This document shows, piece by piece, positions 34,710-44,499 of a stretch of 64,000 nt of DNA. How positions within the stretch are numbered: the first letter of the stretch is position 1; each line of letters opens with the position of its first letter. The notes under the pieces are model-generated. The model ran no database searches. It saw nothing but the letters and a program-made list of their open reading frames with translations, and had not been told where the DNA came from. Position numbers and translations under genes: made by a program. The DNA is from Pontibacter korlensis (lineage in GTDB: Bacteria; Bacteroidota; Bacteroidia; Cytophagales; Hymenobacteraceae): assembly GCF_000973725.1 (NCBI RefSeq), contig NZ_CP009621.1, forward strand, positions 1,369,501 through 1,433,500, read 5' to 3'.

Positions 34710-35930
34710 TTATACCAGTGCTTCCTGCCCGCTTAGTTGGTTTACAATATACTTGCCTATAGCCAGCGAGGATGTTGCAGCAGGCGAAGGAGCGTTACGC
34801 ACATGAATAATGTTTCTGCTCTTTAGAATATCAAAGTCATCAATCAGCTTACCGTTTCGATCACATGCCTGGGCTCTCACACCTGCTCCGCCTTCTACCA
34901 AGTCGTTTTCCTGCACTTCCGGAATCAACTTTTGGAGCGCTTTTGTAAAGGCAGCCTTCGATAAAGACCTGTACATTTCTCCTAAGCCTGTTTGCCCGTA
35001 TTTGGCCGCAATCTTCCAGAACCCGGGCCAGGTGAAGGTATCTTTTGTGTCCTTTAGGTTAAAGTTCTGGAATTTATACCCTTCCCGCTTGAAAGCTAGC
35101 ACAGCGTTTGGCCCTGCCTCCACACCGCCGCGAATCATGCGTGTAAAGTGCACTCCCAGGAAAGGGAAGCTAGGGTCTGGCACAGGATAGATCAGAGTTT
35201 TTACCAGGTGCTCTTTCTCCTTGCTTAGTTTGTAGTACTCCCCTCTAAAAGGAATGATACGCAGATCGTTCTCTTTCTCCGTCATGTTGGCCACCCTGTC
35301 TGAGAATAGACCTGCACAACTTACGATATTGTCCGCCATGTAGGACAGCTTGTTTGTCTCTACGAGCACCATATTTCTTTGAGTATGGATGTTAATCACC
35401 TTCTCCCCAAAGACAGCCTCACCTCCATACTTATTCTGATAAAGATCCAGTAGCTTATCAGCCATCTTAGGATAGTCGATGATTCCCGTTTGTGGAACAT
35501 GGATGCCCTTGATGCCTGCACAGTGAGGTTCTATTTCCTGTATTTCCTCCCTAGACGACAGCTTTCTCAGGTTCATCAAGCCGTTGTTGATACCTCTTTC
35601 ATAGATATCATTCAACTTATTCACCTCTCCTGGCGTGGTGGCTACTATAACTTTACCACAAAGCTCATAGGGTATGTTATGCTCATCGGCAAACTCTATC
35701 AAAGAGTTGTAGCCGGCTATGCAGTTCTTAGCCTTGAGGCTACCTGGCGCATAGTATATGCCGCTGTGCATTACACCACTGTTGTTTCCTGACTGGTGCT
35801 TGGCCACACTACTTTCTTTCTCTATGATCAGGACTTTGGCATCCGGGTTCTTTTGCTTTAGATGGTATGCGACGGAGAGGCCGACCAAGCCCGCTCCTAT
35901 TACAATAGTATCGTATTTTTTAACTGACAT
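34710..35930 (-). CDS. lhgO: L-2-hydroxyglutarate oxidase
   Basis: 406 residues from ATG 35930 (MSVKKYDTIVIGAGLVGLSVAYHL); the longer frame to 35999 adds 23 residues with no similarity to an FAD domain. The dinucleotide-binding motif GAGLVG is at the N-terminus, then AKHQSGNNSGVMHSGIYYAPGSLKA, a hallmark of LhgO-like DAO-fold enzymes, and the C-terminal ALQKLIPEVQENDLVEGGAGVRAQA plus NAPSPAATSSLAIG. It oxidises L-2-hydroxyglutarate to 2-oxoglutarate, feeding electrons to the membrane quinone pool. Monocistronic, with about 250 bases of upstream intergenic sequence. Confidence 0.93.
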   Translation of the reverse strand: MSVKKYDTIVIGAGLVGLSVAYHLKQKNPDAKVLIIEKESSVAKHQSGNNSGVMHSGIYYAPGSLKAKNCIAGYNSLIEFADEHNIPYELCGKVIVATTPGEVNKLNDIYERGINNGLMNLRKLSSREEIQEIEPHCAGIKGIHVPQTGIIDYPKMADKLLDLYQNKYGGEAVFGEKVINIHTQRNMVLVETNKLSYMADNIVSCAGLFSDRVANMTEKENDLRIIPFRGEYYKLSKEKEHLVKTLIYPVPDPSFPFLGVHFTRMIRGGVEAGPNAVLAFKREGYKFQNFNLKDTKDTFTWPGFWKIAAKYGQTGLGEMYRSLSKAAFTKALQKLIPEVQENDLVEGGAGVRAQACDRNGKLIDDFDILKSRNIIHVRNAPSPAATSSLAIGKYIVNQLSGQEALV

Positions 35931-36177
35931 GTTGCTAGGTATCCTTTCGTTGAAATAAGCACTCTCACTCACAATCACTCTCGCGTTGTAGGAAAGCAAG
36001 CAGGCTTCTATACGATAGGGTATATCTAAAGATCAGAATATACCTAAATATTTGTGCAAAAATTCCTGACGAATAACTAAGGCTACCCTTCTTCTGCTTT
36101 AACCTGTCTTCTGTAGATGCAACACCAGAAGTAACAAGTCTCGTCTATTTCTGCTATACTTGCCAAAAGCACGAAGT

Positions 36178-36939
36178 ATGACAACAGCCACTATCACTTA
36201 CCTGGATCAGACCTACTCTTTTAACCCACTGGAGCCACAGGACATTTCGATGCCCCTGCATAACGGGCAGCCACAGCCGGAGTGCTTCTGGGCAGAGCCG
36301 GTTGCGTTCGATGTAATCAGGGTAGGGGACTTTGTCGGAAGTGTGGCAGAAGGAGGCAACACAAATTATAAGCGCGTACACGTAACACCCCACGGCAACG
36401 GCACTCACACCGAGTGCTACGGACATATATCTCCCGACGAAAGTGCTACCATTCATAATTGCCTGAAGCGTTTTTTATTTGTGGCGCAGCTTATCACTGT
36501 TACACCCAGGCAGCAGGAAAACGGAGACGAAGTAGTGATGCTAGAGGATGTACTAAGCCAACTGCAGGAGATAAAGCCAGAGGCAGTTATACTTCGCACG
36601 CTGCCCAATACGGATGCTAAACTTACCCGCCACTACTCTGGCACTAATCCACCTTACCTGGACTACCACATTGGTGAGTACTTGGCAGAGCAAGGTATAC
36701 AGCACCTGCTGCTCGACCTGCCCTCGGTAGACAGGGAATCGGATGAAGGCAAACTCTTGTGCCACCACGCCTTCTGGCAGTACCCGCACAATACCCGCAG
36801 CAGTGCCACCATCACCGAACTGATCTTTGCTCCACAGCACATTTCGGACGGTTTATACTTGCTGAACCTGCAAATCGCCAGCCTGCAGCTAGATGCCAGC
36901 CCCAGCAAACCAGTACTGTACCGACTGCAGCAGCTATAA
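36178..36939 (+). CDS. Cyclase/kynurenine-formamidase-like metal-dependent hydrolase
   Basis: 253 residues from ATG 36178; an in-frame TTG lies 18 bases upstream but gives no motif. The hallmark HGNGTHTECYGHIS (about residues 81-94) corresponds to the cyclase motif HxGTHxDxPxH, whose histidines and acid bind the metal. Related enzymes hydrolyse N-formylkynurenine or cyclic amides. The rest (SQLQEIKPEAVILRTLP; HYSGTNPPYLDYHIGEYLAEQGIQHLLLDLPSVDRESDEG) is typical. The third-position Asp is replaced by Glu here. Substrate not predictable. It converges with metF across 62 bases holding only a weak GGCTGG/CCAGCC hairpin. Confidence 0.85.
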   Translation: MTTATITYLDQTYSFNPLEPQDISMPLHNGQPQPECFWAEPVAFDVIRVGDFVGSVAEGGNTNYKRVHVTPHGNGTHTECYGHISPDESATIHNCLKRFLFVAQLITVTPRQQENGDEVVMLEDVLSQLQEIKPEAVILRTLPNTDAKLTRHYSGTNPPYLDYHIGEYLAEQGIQHLLLDLPSVDRESDEGKLLCHHAFWQYPHNTRSSATITELIFAPQHISDGLYLLNLQIASLQLDASPSKPVLYRLQQL

Positions 36940-37001
36940 AAAGTAAGGCTGGAGCTATTGCCCCAGCCTCAGGTAGTTTAGTTGTTTAAGGTGTGTGGTT
37001 T

Positions 37002-37958
37002 CTAAAATAAGGCTTCTGCCACTTTTCTTACTGAGCCAGACTTACCCATTGAGTAGTAGTGCAGGCATGGTACGCCAAACTCCATCAGCTCTTTTGACTG
37101 CTGTATTGCCCATTCTACGCCTACTTCGGCGGCGGCCTTGTTATCTGCGCAGGCCTCCACGGCATCAGCCAAATCGCACGGAATGTCTATGTGGAAGAGG
37201 CTTGGCAACAGCGACAGCTGTGTTTTAGTTGTCAACGGCTTTAGCCCTGGAATAATGGGCACGTCAATACCTTCCTCGCGGCACAGCTTCACAAAATCGA
37301 AGTACTTCTGGTTGTCGAAAAACATCTGCGTAACGATGTAATTTGCGCCCAGCTCAATTTTCTTCTTCAGCCAGCGCAGGTCCGACCTCAGATTTGGCGC
37401 CTCAAAGTGCTTTTCAGGGTAGCCAGCCACTCCGATGCAGAAATCGGTGCCATTGTTGTTCAGTTGCTCATCATCCAGATAGCGGCCATTGTTCATATCT
37501 ACCACCTGCTCTATTAGTTCGGAAGCGTAGTTATGTCCGCCTGCCTCTGCCACAAAACGCTGCTCGCTTTTCACGCAGTCGCCGCGCAGCACCAGCACAT
37601 TATCTATACCCAGAAAGTGCAGGTCGATAAGGGCATTCTCTGTTTCTTCTTTGTTAAAGCCCCCGCAAATCAGATGCGGCACAGTGTCTACTTTGTAATT
37701 GTTTTGGATGGCCGCACAAATACCCACCGTACCCGGGCGTTTTCTGGTGGAGCGTTTTTCCAACAGGCCATTTTCCCGCTGCTTGTACACATACTCCTCG
37801 CGGTGGTATGTCACGTCGATAAACGGCGGGTTAAACTCCATCAACGGGTCAATGTGGTTGAATAGAGTCTTCATGTTTTCTCCCTTCAGCGGAGGCAGTA
37901 TCTCAAAAGTGAATAAGGTCTTCCCGTTGGCGTTATTGAAGTGGTCCGTTACTTTCAT
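37002..37958 (-). CDS. metF: 5,10-methylenetetrahydrofolate reductase
   Basis: 318-residue flavoprotein reducing methylene-THF to methyl-THF, the methyl donor for MetH. Key segments: LFTFEILPPLKGE (catalytic Glu near residue 19), FIDVTYHREEY, TVPHLICGGFNKEETENAL, LVLRGD, FCIGVAGYPEKH, GANYIVTQMFFDN and FVPIIPGLKPL-like PIIPGLKPLTT. Length matches bacterial MetF. It lies 75 bases after metH on the same strand, so the SAM-riboswitch controlled transcript probably includes it, unless the inverted repeat across the metH stop attenuates it. Confidence 0.96.
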   Translation of the reverse strand: MKVTDHFNNANGKTLFTFEILPPLKGENMKTLFNHIDPLMEFNPPFIDVTYHREEYVYKQRENGLLEKRSTRKRPGTVGICAAIQNNYKVDTVPHLICGGFNKEETENALIDLHFLGIDNVLVLRGDCVKSEQRFVAEAGGHNYASELIEQVVDMNNGRYLDDEQLNNNGTDFCIGVAGYPEKHFEAPNLRSDLRWLKKKIELGANYIVTQMFFDNQKYFDFVKLCREEGIDVPIIPGLKPLTTKTQLSLLPSLFHIDIPCDLADAVEACADNKAAAEVGVEWAIQQSKELMEFGVPCLHYYSMGKSGSVRKVAEALF

Positions 37959-37997
37959 ATATATTGAAAGGGTGAATTTTTAGTTAGGTTTAAGGTG

Positions 37998-38041
37998 CAG
38001 TTTAAATAAGACAAAGCTTTTACTGTGTCTTATTTAAACTG
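37998..38041 (-). repeat. 16-base perfect inverted repeat across the metH stop codon
   Basis: Arms CAGTTTAAATAAGACA (37998-38013) and complement (38026-38041) with a 12-base loop; the right arm contains the metH stop (38034-38036). AT-rich and without a T-tract on the minus strand, so it may be a processing or partial-termination site rather than a full terminator. Confidence 0.6.
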
Positions 38042-41000
38042 CCTGTTGTGCTACTGGCTTCGGTTCGTAGTTCAGGTTCGGCGACAACCAGCGCTCCAGC
38101 TCTTCTTTTGGCATGTTTTTGCGCTTCGCAATGTCGGCCACTTGGTCTTCTCCTATCTTGCCCAGGCCAAAGTAGCGCGACTCCGGATGCGAGAAGTATA
38201 AGCCGCTTACTGCTGCTGTCGGGTACATGGCCAGGTTCTCGGTCAGGATAACGCCTGTTTGTTCTTCAGCCTTCAGCAGGTTAAACAGCGTGATTTTCTC
38301 CGTGTGGTCCGGACAACCAGGGTAACCTGGCGCAGGACGTATGCCCTGGTACTGCTCTTTAATTAGCCCCTCATTGTCCAGGTTTTCCTGCGGTGCATAG
38401 CCCCACAGTTCCTTGCGAACTTTGGCGTGCAGCAGTTCGGCAAAGGCTTCGGCTAAACGGTCGGCCAGTGCTTTCACCATGATGGACAAGTAGTCATTGT
38501 GGTCAGCCTCGTACTTCTCTACCAGCTTCTCAATACCAAAGCCAGTGGAAACTACAAACCCGCCGATGTAATCCTGTTTGCCTGTTTCTTTCGGCGCCAC
38601 AAAATCAGAAAAAGCCAGGTTTGGCACATTGCCGCCTTTCTTACCCTGCTGCCGCAGCGTGTGGAACTCCGTGAGCATGTTTTCACGTGAATCATCGGCA
38701 TAGACTTCTATGGTATCATCGGCTTCCACGTTGGCAGGATAGAAACCTACCACCGCACGTGCTTCCAAAAGTTGATTGTCCACTATCTCCTGCAGCAGTT
38801 GCTGCGCATCGGCAAACAGTTTGCGCGCCTCTGCTCCGTATTCTGCATCATCCAGAATCTTCGGATACTGGCGCTTCAGCTCCCAGGTATGGAAGAACGG
38901 AGTCCAGTCAATGTAAGGCACGATTTCTGACAACGGATAGTTTTTAAACACTTTGGTGCCCAGGAAGCTTGGCCTCGTTGGCTGTGTGGCCTCCCAATCT
39001 ACCTTGAGCTTATTGGCGCGCGCTTCTTCAATGGTGGCGAAAGAACGCTCTTTGGTGCGGCTCAGGTGATCTTCGCGCAGCTTCTGGTATTCTGCTCTGA
39101 TTTCGGCCACATACTCCTTTTTATTGCTGCCCAGCAGGCTACCTACTACGGTTACACTACGGGAGGCATCGTGCACGTGCACCACCGGCCCGCTGTATTG
39201 CGGCGCGATTTTAACGGCTGTGTGTACGCGGGAGGTAGTGGCTCCGCCAATCAGCAGGGGAATCTTCATGCCTCTTCGTTCCATCTCCTGCGCCACATAC
39301 ACCATTTCATCCAGTGAAGGCGTAATCAGACCGCTCAGGCCAATGATATCCACCTTCTGTGCTTCGGCCTCTGATAATATCTTATCCAGCGACACCATCA
39401 CGCCAAGGTCAATCACCTCATAGTTGTTACAGGCCAGTACCACGCCCACAATGTTTTTGCCGATGTCGTGTACGTCGCCTTTCACGGTCGCCATCAGGAT
39501 GGTGCCTGCCGTTGATTTGGAGGTATCGGATGCCAGTTTCTCCTGCTCCATGAACGGCAGCAGGTACGCTACGGACTTCTTCATCACACGGGCACTCTTC
39601 ACGACCTGTGGCAGGAACATTTTACCGGCACCGAACAAGTCGCCTACTACGGTCATACCGGCCATCAGCGGACCTTCAATCACCTCTAAGGTTTTAGTGG
39701 CTTTCTGTCGTGCTTCCTCGGTGTCCTCTTCTATAAATTCTACAATGCCTTTTACCAGGGCATGCTTCAGGCGCTCTTCCACAGGCACTTTGCGCCAGCT
39801 GTTGTCCGCCTGTGCAGCACCCTTGCCTTTGCCCTTGATGGTATCTGCATAGGTTACCAGTTTCTCTGTCGCATCCGGGTGGCGGTTGAAGATGACGTCC
39901 TCAATCAGGTCGCGCAGCTCTACAGGTACCTCGTCATAAACACCCAGCATACCGGCGTTCACAATACCCATGTCCATGCCGGCCTGCACCGCATAGTACA
40001 GGAAGACTGTATGCATGGCCTCGCGCACCAGGTCATTACCGCGGAATGAGAACGACAGGTTACTTACCCCACCACTCACTAGCGCGTGTGGCAGGTTAGC
40101 TTTTATCCATTTTACCGACTCCAGGTATTCTACTGCATAATTGTTATGCTCTTCTATACCGGTGGCAATGGCTAATATATTCGGGTCGAAAATGATGTCT
40201 TGTGGCGGGAAACCTACTTCTTCTGTCAGGATGCGGTAAGCACGTCCGCAGATTTCAATTCTTCGCTCTAGTGTGTCGGCCTGGCCTTCCTCATCGAATG
40301 CCATCACAACGGCAGCAGCGCCATACTGGCGCACTTTGCGGGCCTGCTGCTTAAAGTTCTCCTCGCCTTCTTTTAAGGAGATGGAGTTGACGATGGACTT
40401 ACCCTGCACACACTTCAGGCCTGCTTCCAAGACCGTCCATTTAGACGAGTCGATCATGATCGGCAGCTTAGCTATGTCCGGCTCGGAGGCAATCAGGTTC
40501 AGGAAGTTGGTCATGGCCTCCTCAGAGTCCAGCATACCTTCGTCCATGTTCACGTCGATGATCTGGGCACCGCCTTCTACCTGCTGCTGCGCTACCGAAA
40601 GAGCCTCTTCAAACTCTCCGTTTACAATCAGGCGGGCAAATTTTTTGGAGCCGGTTACGTTCGTGCGCTCGCCCACATTCACAAACAGGGTTTCCGGTGT
40701 AATGGTAAGCGGTTCTAGTCCGCTGAAGCGCGAGTAAGCAGGAAGCTCAGGAACGACACGTGGTTTATGTTTGGCAGAAAGTTCTGCAATGCGCCGGATA
40801 TGATCCGGTGTGGTACCGCAGCAGCCACCTAATATATTTATCAGGCCTTCCTGCAGGTACTCCTCTACAATAGCACCCATTTCATCTGCCGTTTCATCGT
40901 AACCGCCAAAGGCATTTGGCAGACCGGCATTCGGGTAGGCACTGATATACACATCCGCAATACGCGACAGTTCCTGGATGTGTGTTTTCAGCTGGCGCGC

Positions 41001-41744
41001 CCCCAGGGCACAGTTAAAACCAATGCTGATGATAGGAGCATGCGAGATAGAATTCCAGAATGCCTCTACCGTCTGGCCAGACAAGGTACGGCCGCTGGCA
41101 TCGGTAATAGTACCAGACACCATGATGGGCAGCTCTTTGCCGCCATCCTGCACATATTGCTCTGCGGCAAAAAGGGCAGCCTTACAGTTGAGCGTATCGA
41201 ACACCGTCTCTATCAGCAGCACATCGCAGCCACCATCCACCAGGCCACGCACCTGCTCATAGTAAGCTTCCACCAGTTGGTCGAAAGTGATGGCGCGGTA
41301 GCCAGGGTTATTTACATCCGGGGAAAGGGAAGCTGTACGGTTGGTTGGGCCAATGGCGCCGGCTACAAAACGCGGCTTGTCCGGGTTCTGCGCTGTTACC
41401 TCGTCTGCTGCCTCGCGTGCCAGCCTGGCCGATTCATAGTTCAACTCATACACCAGGTCCTCCATATGGTAATCGGCCATGGCAATGCTGGTGCCGCTGA
41501 AAGTGTTGGTTTCCACAATATCGGCACCAGCGTTCAGGTACTCCACGTGTATGGCCTTGATAATGTCCGGGCGGGTGATGGAGAGCAGATCGTTGTTGCC
41601 CTTCAGGTCACTGGGATGATCTTTAAAGCGTTCGCCACGGAAATCTGCTTCTGAAAGCTGGTAACGCTGAATCATGGTGCCCATCGCGCCGTCCAGCACG
41701 AGCACACGCTCCTTCAGCAAACTATGAATGGGATGTTTTGTCAT
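38034..41744 (-). CDS. metH: Cobalamin-dependent methionine synthase
   Basis: 1236 residues, the full four-module length. The homocysteine-binding domain (about 1-330) has zinc cysteines in [10 protein letters not shown] and [10 protein letters not shown]. The pterin-binding domain (about 350-620) follows with [18 protein letters not shown]. Next come the four-helix cap and the B12-binding domain with [21 protein letters not shown], whose histidine ligates cobalt. The C-terminal reactivation domain contains [15 protein letters not shown]. It transfers methyl from methyl-THF to homocysteine. A SAM-I riboswitch in its leader gives feedback control by the downstream product SAM. Only one AAGTATA word occurs in 3.7 kb. 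Confidence 0.98.
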   Translation of the reverse strand: MTKHPIHSLLKERVLVLDGAMGTMIQRYQLSEADFRGERFKDHPSDLKGNNDLLSITRPDIIKAIHVEYLNAGADIVETNTFSGTSIAMADYHMEDLVYELNYESARLAREAADEVTAQNPDKPRFVAGAIGPTNRTASLSPDVNNPGYRAITFDQLVEAYYEQVRGLVDGGCDVLLIETVFDTLNCKAALFAAEQYVQDGGKELPIMVSGTITDASGRTLSGQTVEAFWNSISHAPIISIGFNCALGARQLKTHIQELSRIADVYISAYPNAGLPNAFGGYDETADEMGAIVEEYLQEGLINILGGCCGTTPDHIRRIAELSAKHKPRVVPELPAYSRFSGLEPLTITPETLFVNVGERTNVTGSKKFARLIVNGEFEEALSVAQQQVEGGAQIIDVNMDEGMLDSEEAMTNFLNLIASEPDIAKLPIMIDSSKWTVLEAGLKCVQGKSIVNSISLKEGEENFKQQARKVRQYGAAAVVMAFDEEGQADTLERRIEICGRAYRILTEEVGFPPQDIIFDPNILAIATGIEEHNNYAVEYLESVKWIKANLPHALVSGGVSNLSFSFRGNDLVREAMHTVFLYYAVQAGMDMGIVNAGMLGVYDEVPVELRDLIEDVIFNRHPDATEKLVTYADTIKGKGKGAAQADNSWRKVPVEERLKHALVKGIVEFIEEDTEEARQKATKTLEVIEGPLMAGMTVVGDLFGAGKMFLPQVVKSARVMKKSVAYLLPFMEQEKLASDTSKSTAGTILMATVKGDVHDIGKNIVGVVLACNNYEVIDLGVMVSLDKILSEAEAQKVDIIGLSGLITPSLDEMVYVAQEMERRGMKIPLLIGGATTSRVHTAVKIAPQYSGPVVHVHDASRSVTVVGSLLGSNKKEYVAEIRAEYQKLREDHLSRTKERSFATIEEARANKLKVDWEATQPTRPSFLGTKVFKNYPLSEIVPYIDWTPFFHTWELKRQYPKILDDAEYGAEARKLFADAQQLLQEIVDNQLLEARAVVGFYPANVEADDTIEVYADDSRENMLTEFHTLRQQGKKGGNVPNLAFSDFVAPKETGKQDYIGGFVVSTGFGIEKLVEKYEADHNDYLSIMVKALADRLAEAFAELLHAKVRKELWGYAPQENLDNEGLIKEQYQGIRPAPGYPGCPDHTEKITLFNLLKAEEQTGVILTENLAMYPTAAVSGLYFSHPESRYFGLGKIGEDQVADIAKRKNMPKEELERWLSPNLNYEPKPVAQQAV

Positions 41745-41782
41745 TTTCGGTGTCTTCTTTCTTCTCTAAGTCTTCTACACAA

Positions 41783-41921
41783 CTTATCAAGAAGGACACC
41801 TGAGTTTAGGCAGGAGCAATCTTATCTTCCCTGGCAATGCACCAGGAGGGAGTTAGCACCAAGCTTTATACATGGTTGCTAAGACGTCATCGGGCCCTAT
41901 CCCTCAGTCTTTCTTGATAAG
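41783..41921 (-). ncRNA. SAM-I (S-box) riboswitch in the metH leader
   Basis: On the minus strand P1 is CTTATCAAGAA (5' arm, plus 41911-41921) with the complement at 41783-41793. The core reads GAGGGATAGGGCCCGATGA, then TTAGCAACC, then GGTGCTAACTCC, the conserved SAM-I motifs. It ends 39 bases before the metH ATG, so control could be at translation or by early termination; no T-tract hairpin is evident in between, which favours translational control. Confidence 0.95.
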
Positions 41922-41926
41922 AGATG

Positions 41927-41957
41927 CAAATATAATGGGATATCCGTAGAAAGTAAA
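41927..41957 (-). promoter_or_regulatory. Promoter of the metH riboswitch transcript
   Basis: TTT, 20 bases, TATATTTG on the minus strand, ending 6 bases before the riboswitch P1. This places the transcription start at the first bases of the riboswitch. Confidence 0.7.
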
Positions 41958-42009
41958 TATTTGTTGCACCAGGCACACCTTTACTTTTTCTGAGAAGGCC
42001 ATAAATGCG

Positions 42010-42035
42010 AAAAGGGACACTGATGCGTCCCTTTT
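42010..42035 (-). terminator. Second hairpin after rplU-rpmA
   Basis: Arms AAAAGGGAC (42010-42018) and complement (42027-42035). Loop and stem resemble the hairpin at 42125-42157 (both GGGACAC...TGA...TCCC), so the two look like duplicated tandem terminators. Confidence 0.6.
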
Positions 42036-42124
42036 CTTGAAGAGGTTTAATTTATTACCTATAACCTCTTTGTTATTTATACGCCAGTAAAACTGGTTTG
42101 TTGCTTTCCGCTGCCTAAAAACAA

Positions 42125-42157
42125 AAAAGAGGGACACCTGAGCGGCATCCCTCTTTT
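42125..42157 (-). terminator. Terminator of rplU-rpmA
   Basis: Ten-base perfect arms AAAAGAGGGA (42125-42134) and complement (42148-42157), 19 bases after the rpmA stop, with a T/A-rich exit on the minus strand. Confidence 0.75.
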
Positions 42158-42176
42158 CTATAGTGGTAAAGCTAAA

Positions 42177-42446
42177 TTAAGCTTCTGCCTCTACTTTAGG
42201 AACTACAGAAACGTAAGAACGGTTTTTCTTACCTTTTCTGAACTGTACAGTACCATCAACCAGTGCAAACAGAGTATGGTCTTTGCCTATACCTACGTTT
42301 GTGCTTGGGTGGTGCGCAGTACCTCTTTGTCTTACAATGATGTTACCTGCAATAATGTCCTGGCCACCGTAAATCTTAACACCAAGTCGTTTAGAATGCG
42401 ATTCGCGGCCGTTATTGGAACTACCAACGCCTTTTTTGTGTGCCAT
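42177..42446 (-). CDS. rpmA: Ribosomal protein bL27
   Basis: 89-residue large-subunit protein whose N-terminus reaches the peptidyl-transferase centre. [29 protein letters not shown] is the conserved opening, with [27 protein letters not shown] following. No cleavable N-terminal extension of the Firmicutes type. It lies 70 bases after rplU and is co-transcribed with it. The final EAEA is a common Bacteroidota tail. Confidence 0.98.
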   Translation of the reverse strand: MAHKKGVGSSNNGRESHSKRLGVKIYGGQDIIAGNIIVRQRGTAHHPSTNVGIGKDHTLFALVDGTVQFRKGKKNRSYVSVVPKVEAEA

Positions 42447-42516
42447 TTTCTTTTACTATTTAACTGGGTTAGGAAACCTAAACCCAAAAGTTCTACGATT
42501 AATTTCTTCTTACTGC

Positions 42517-42825
42517 TTAACCAATGTTTTCGATAAGAACCTTGGTATACTGCTGGCGGTGGCCGCGAGACTTCTTATACCCTTTTCTTCTCTTCTTCTT
42601 GAAAACAAGCACTTTGTCAGCTTTAACGTCTCCTAGGATTTTGCCAGTTACCTTAACACCATCCACAAAAGGAGCGCCAACAGTGATTGTACCGTTGTCA
42701 TCAGTTAGAAGAACATTGGCGAACTCAACGGCGTCACCTTCATTGCCGGAAAGCTTGTTAGCGTAGATGAACTTACCGCTCTCTACTTTGGTCTGTTGAC
42801 CTGCGATTTCTACAATTGCGTACAT
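42517..42825 (-). CDS. rplU: Ribosomal protein bL21
   Basis: 102 residues from ATG 42825 (MYAIVEIAGQQTKVESGKFI), the canonical start; an in-frame extension to 42873 would overlap the promoter. The middle ANVLLTDDNGTITVGAPFVDGVKV and the basic end FKKKRRKGYKKSRGHRQQYTKV are diagnostic. It binds 23S rRNA. Leading gene of the L21-L27 unit, with a strong promoter 32 bases upstream. Confidence 0.98.
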   Translation of the reverse strand: MYAIVEIAGQQTKVESGKFIYANKLSGNEGDAVEFANVLLTDDNGTITVGAPFVDGVKVTGKILGDVKADKVLVFKKKRRKGYKKSRGHRQQYTKVLIENIG

Positions 42826-42856
42826 CAGCTTCAATGTATGTTTAAAGTTTAGTCCG

Positions 42857-42887
42857 CAAAAGTACGGCTTCATTTTGATATTTGCAA
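42857..42887 (-). promoter_or_regulatory. Bacteroidota-type promoter of rplU
   Basis: Minus strand TTG, exactly 20 bases, TACTTTTG; the -7 box ends 31 bases before the rplU ATG. Same elements and spacing as the initiator tRNA promoter. Confidence 0.8.
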
Positions 42888-43462
42888 CGGCTTGTATAAC
42901 AATTTGTTCTCACTTCATTTACCTTTCACAATACTGTGGAAAACTTTGTGCATAAACTCGTGTCATTTTTGGAAAACTCTCAAAACCCTGCATAAGATGT
43001 TTTGCAACAAGCAGTTGCAGCCAAAACTCCAAAACAAACTTTTCCACAAAAGTTGCCCAAAGCATGCCTGGCAGAGCCAAACAACCCCTTAACTACAGAC
43101 ACACACCTCTGTTTGCAACTGCAACACCCTCTCTTACACTATAATTACACAGCTCAAAGCAGCGCAAAATGCACTTAACACCGATTACATATAGCATTTA
43201 CAATATTTATCACTTTATATATAAGTGGATTGCAATGTGGATAACGGTGTGAATTACCACTAAAATCAGCCAAAACAGAGCGCTGAGTGGGTGTGCATAA
43301 ATTGAACAACTTTCGCCCCGCAAATCAAGTTCATTTCTATATATTTGAAGTCAGGATATAAGTAGTAAAACACCCATGGAGGCTGTAAACATTTCCTGAG
43401 CTCAAGAGGTTTTGATACTCATTATTAACCAAGACCCTTTAACTATATAAAATTACGTGATT
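42888..43462. other. AT-rich intergenic region with clustered DnaA boxes (candidate oriC or nrd control region)
   Basis: About 575 bases without a gene between divergent rplU-rpmA and nrdB. Three sites match TTATNCACA exactly (as TGTGNATAA on the plus strand): 42947-42955, 43236-43244, 43292-43300. Two more have one mismatch: 42935-42943 (TGTGGAAAA) and 43040-43048 (TTTTCCACA). A very AT-rich stretch (43185-43230) contains the near-palindrome CACTTTATATATAAGTG (43211-43227), which could be an unwinding element or an NrdR-type site. Both readings, replication origin and DnaA control of nrdBA, are inference. Confidence 0.5.
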
Positions 43463-44422
43463 ATGGAGCCAATACTGCAAGAGAACCCTAACCGCTTTGT
43501 ACTGTTCCCTATACAGCATGACGAGGTGTGGCAGATGTATAAGAAGGCAGAAGCCAGCTTTTGGACAGCCGAGGAAATTGACCTGGGCCAGGACCTGAAA
43601 GACTGGGAAAACCTGAACGACGGCGAGCGCCATTTCATTAGCCACGTACTGGCTTTCTTCGCTGCCTCCGACGGCATCGTGAACGAGAACCTGGCCGTGA
43701 ACTTCATGAATGAGGTACAGATACCAGAGGCTCGTTGCTTTTATGGTTTCCAAATCATGATGGAGAATATCCATGCAGAAACATACTCTCTCCTGATCGA
43801 CACTTATGTAAAGAAGCAGTCGGAGAAAGATTTCTTGTTTAACGCCCTGGATAACGTACCAGCCGTGAAGCGTAAAGGCGAATGGGCGCTTAAGTGGATT
43901 GAGAGCGAGAACTTTACCGAGCGTTTGATCGCCTTTGCAGCTGTAGAAGGCATTTTCTTCTCTGGCTCTTTCTGCTCTATCTTCTGGCTGAAGAAGCGCG
44001 GCCTTATGCCAGGCCTTACCTTCTCAAATGAGCTAATCTCCAGAGATGAAGGCCTGCACTGCGATTTTGCTTGCTTACTATACTCTATGCTGCAGAACAA
44101 ACTGCCAGAGGAGCGCGTGCACGATATTATTCGTGATGCGGTAAGTATAGAGCAGGAGTTCGTAACCGATGCGCTACCAGTAGACCTGATCGGCATGAAC
44201 GCTAAGCTGATGAGCCAGTACATCGAATTTGTGGCTGACCGCCTGTTAAGTGAGCTTGGTTATAGTAAGATCTATGGCTCCACAAATCCATTCGACTTTA
44301 TGGAAATGATCTCGCTGCAGGGCAAGACAAACTTCTTCGAAAAGCGTGTGGGCGAGTACCAGAAAGCTGGCGTACTGGGCGACAAAGACAAAAATGTTTT
44401 CTCGCTGGACGAAGACTTTTAA
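43463..44422 (+). CDS. nrdB: Ribonucleotide-diphosphate reductase beta subunit (class I)
   Basis: 319 residues from ATG 43463; a GTG two codons earlier is in frame but less likely. The diiron/dimetal carboxylates lie in [18 protein letters not shown], in [17 protein letters not shown] (ExxH), and in [21 protein letters not shown] (second ExxH). This subunit generates the radical passed to NrdA. The C-terminal acidic tail [12 protein letters not shown] should dock on NrdA. A hairpin (44438-44499) separates it from nrdA, 368 bases downstream. It is the first gene right of the DnaA-box region. Confidence 0.96.
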   Translation: MEPILQENPNRFVLFPIQHDEVWQMYKKAEASFWTAEEIDLGQDLKDWENLNDGERHFISHVLAFFAASDGIVNENLAVNFMNEVQIPEARCFYGFQIMMENIHAETYSLLIDTYVKKQSEKDFLFNALDNVPAVKRKGEWALKWIESENFTERLIAFAAVEGIFFSGSFCSIFWLKKRGLMPGLTFSNELISRDEGLHCDFACLLYSMLQNKLPEERVHDIIRDAVSIEQEFVTDALPVDLIGMNAKLMSQYIEFVADRLLSELGYSKIYGSTNPFDFMEMISLQGKTNFFEKRVGEYQKAGVLGDKDKNVFSLDEDF

Positions 44423-44437
44423 GATTAGAGATTACTT

Positions 44438-44499
44438 AGTAAGTTTAGGTGGCCAAAGGGAGAAAGCACATCTTCTTTCCCCACCTAGACTTACTTTTA
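44438..44499 (+). terminator. Long hairpin after nrdB
   Basis: Fifteen-base arms (44438-44452, 44481-44495, one G-T mismatch) with a partly paired interior, followed by TTTAA. It suggests nrdB and nrdA can be separate transcription units. Confidence 0.65.

Noticed and set aside
36945-36970. Strong terminator after the cyclase-family gene
   Set aside because: Only a weak 7-base stem with no T-tract; left as a comment in the gene entry.
41904-42137. 77-codon minus-strand frame over the rpmA terminators
   Set aside because: It overlaps two terminator hairpins and the metH promoter and has no recognisable features.
43211-43227. Near-palindrome CACTTTATATATAAGTG as a definite NrdR box
   Set aside because: Only one clear copy; a second box at the usual spacing was not found, so it is mentioned only as a possibility in the intergenic entry.
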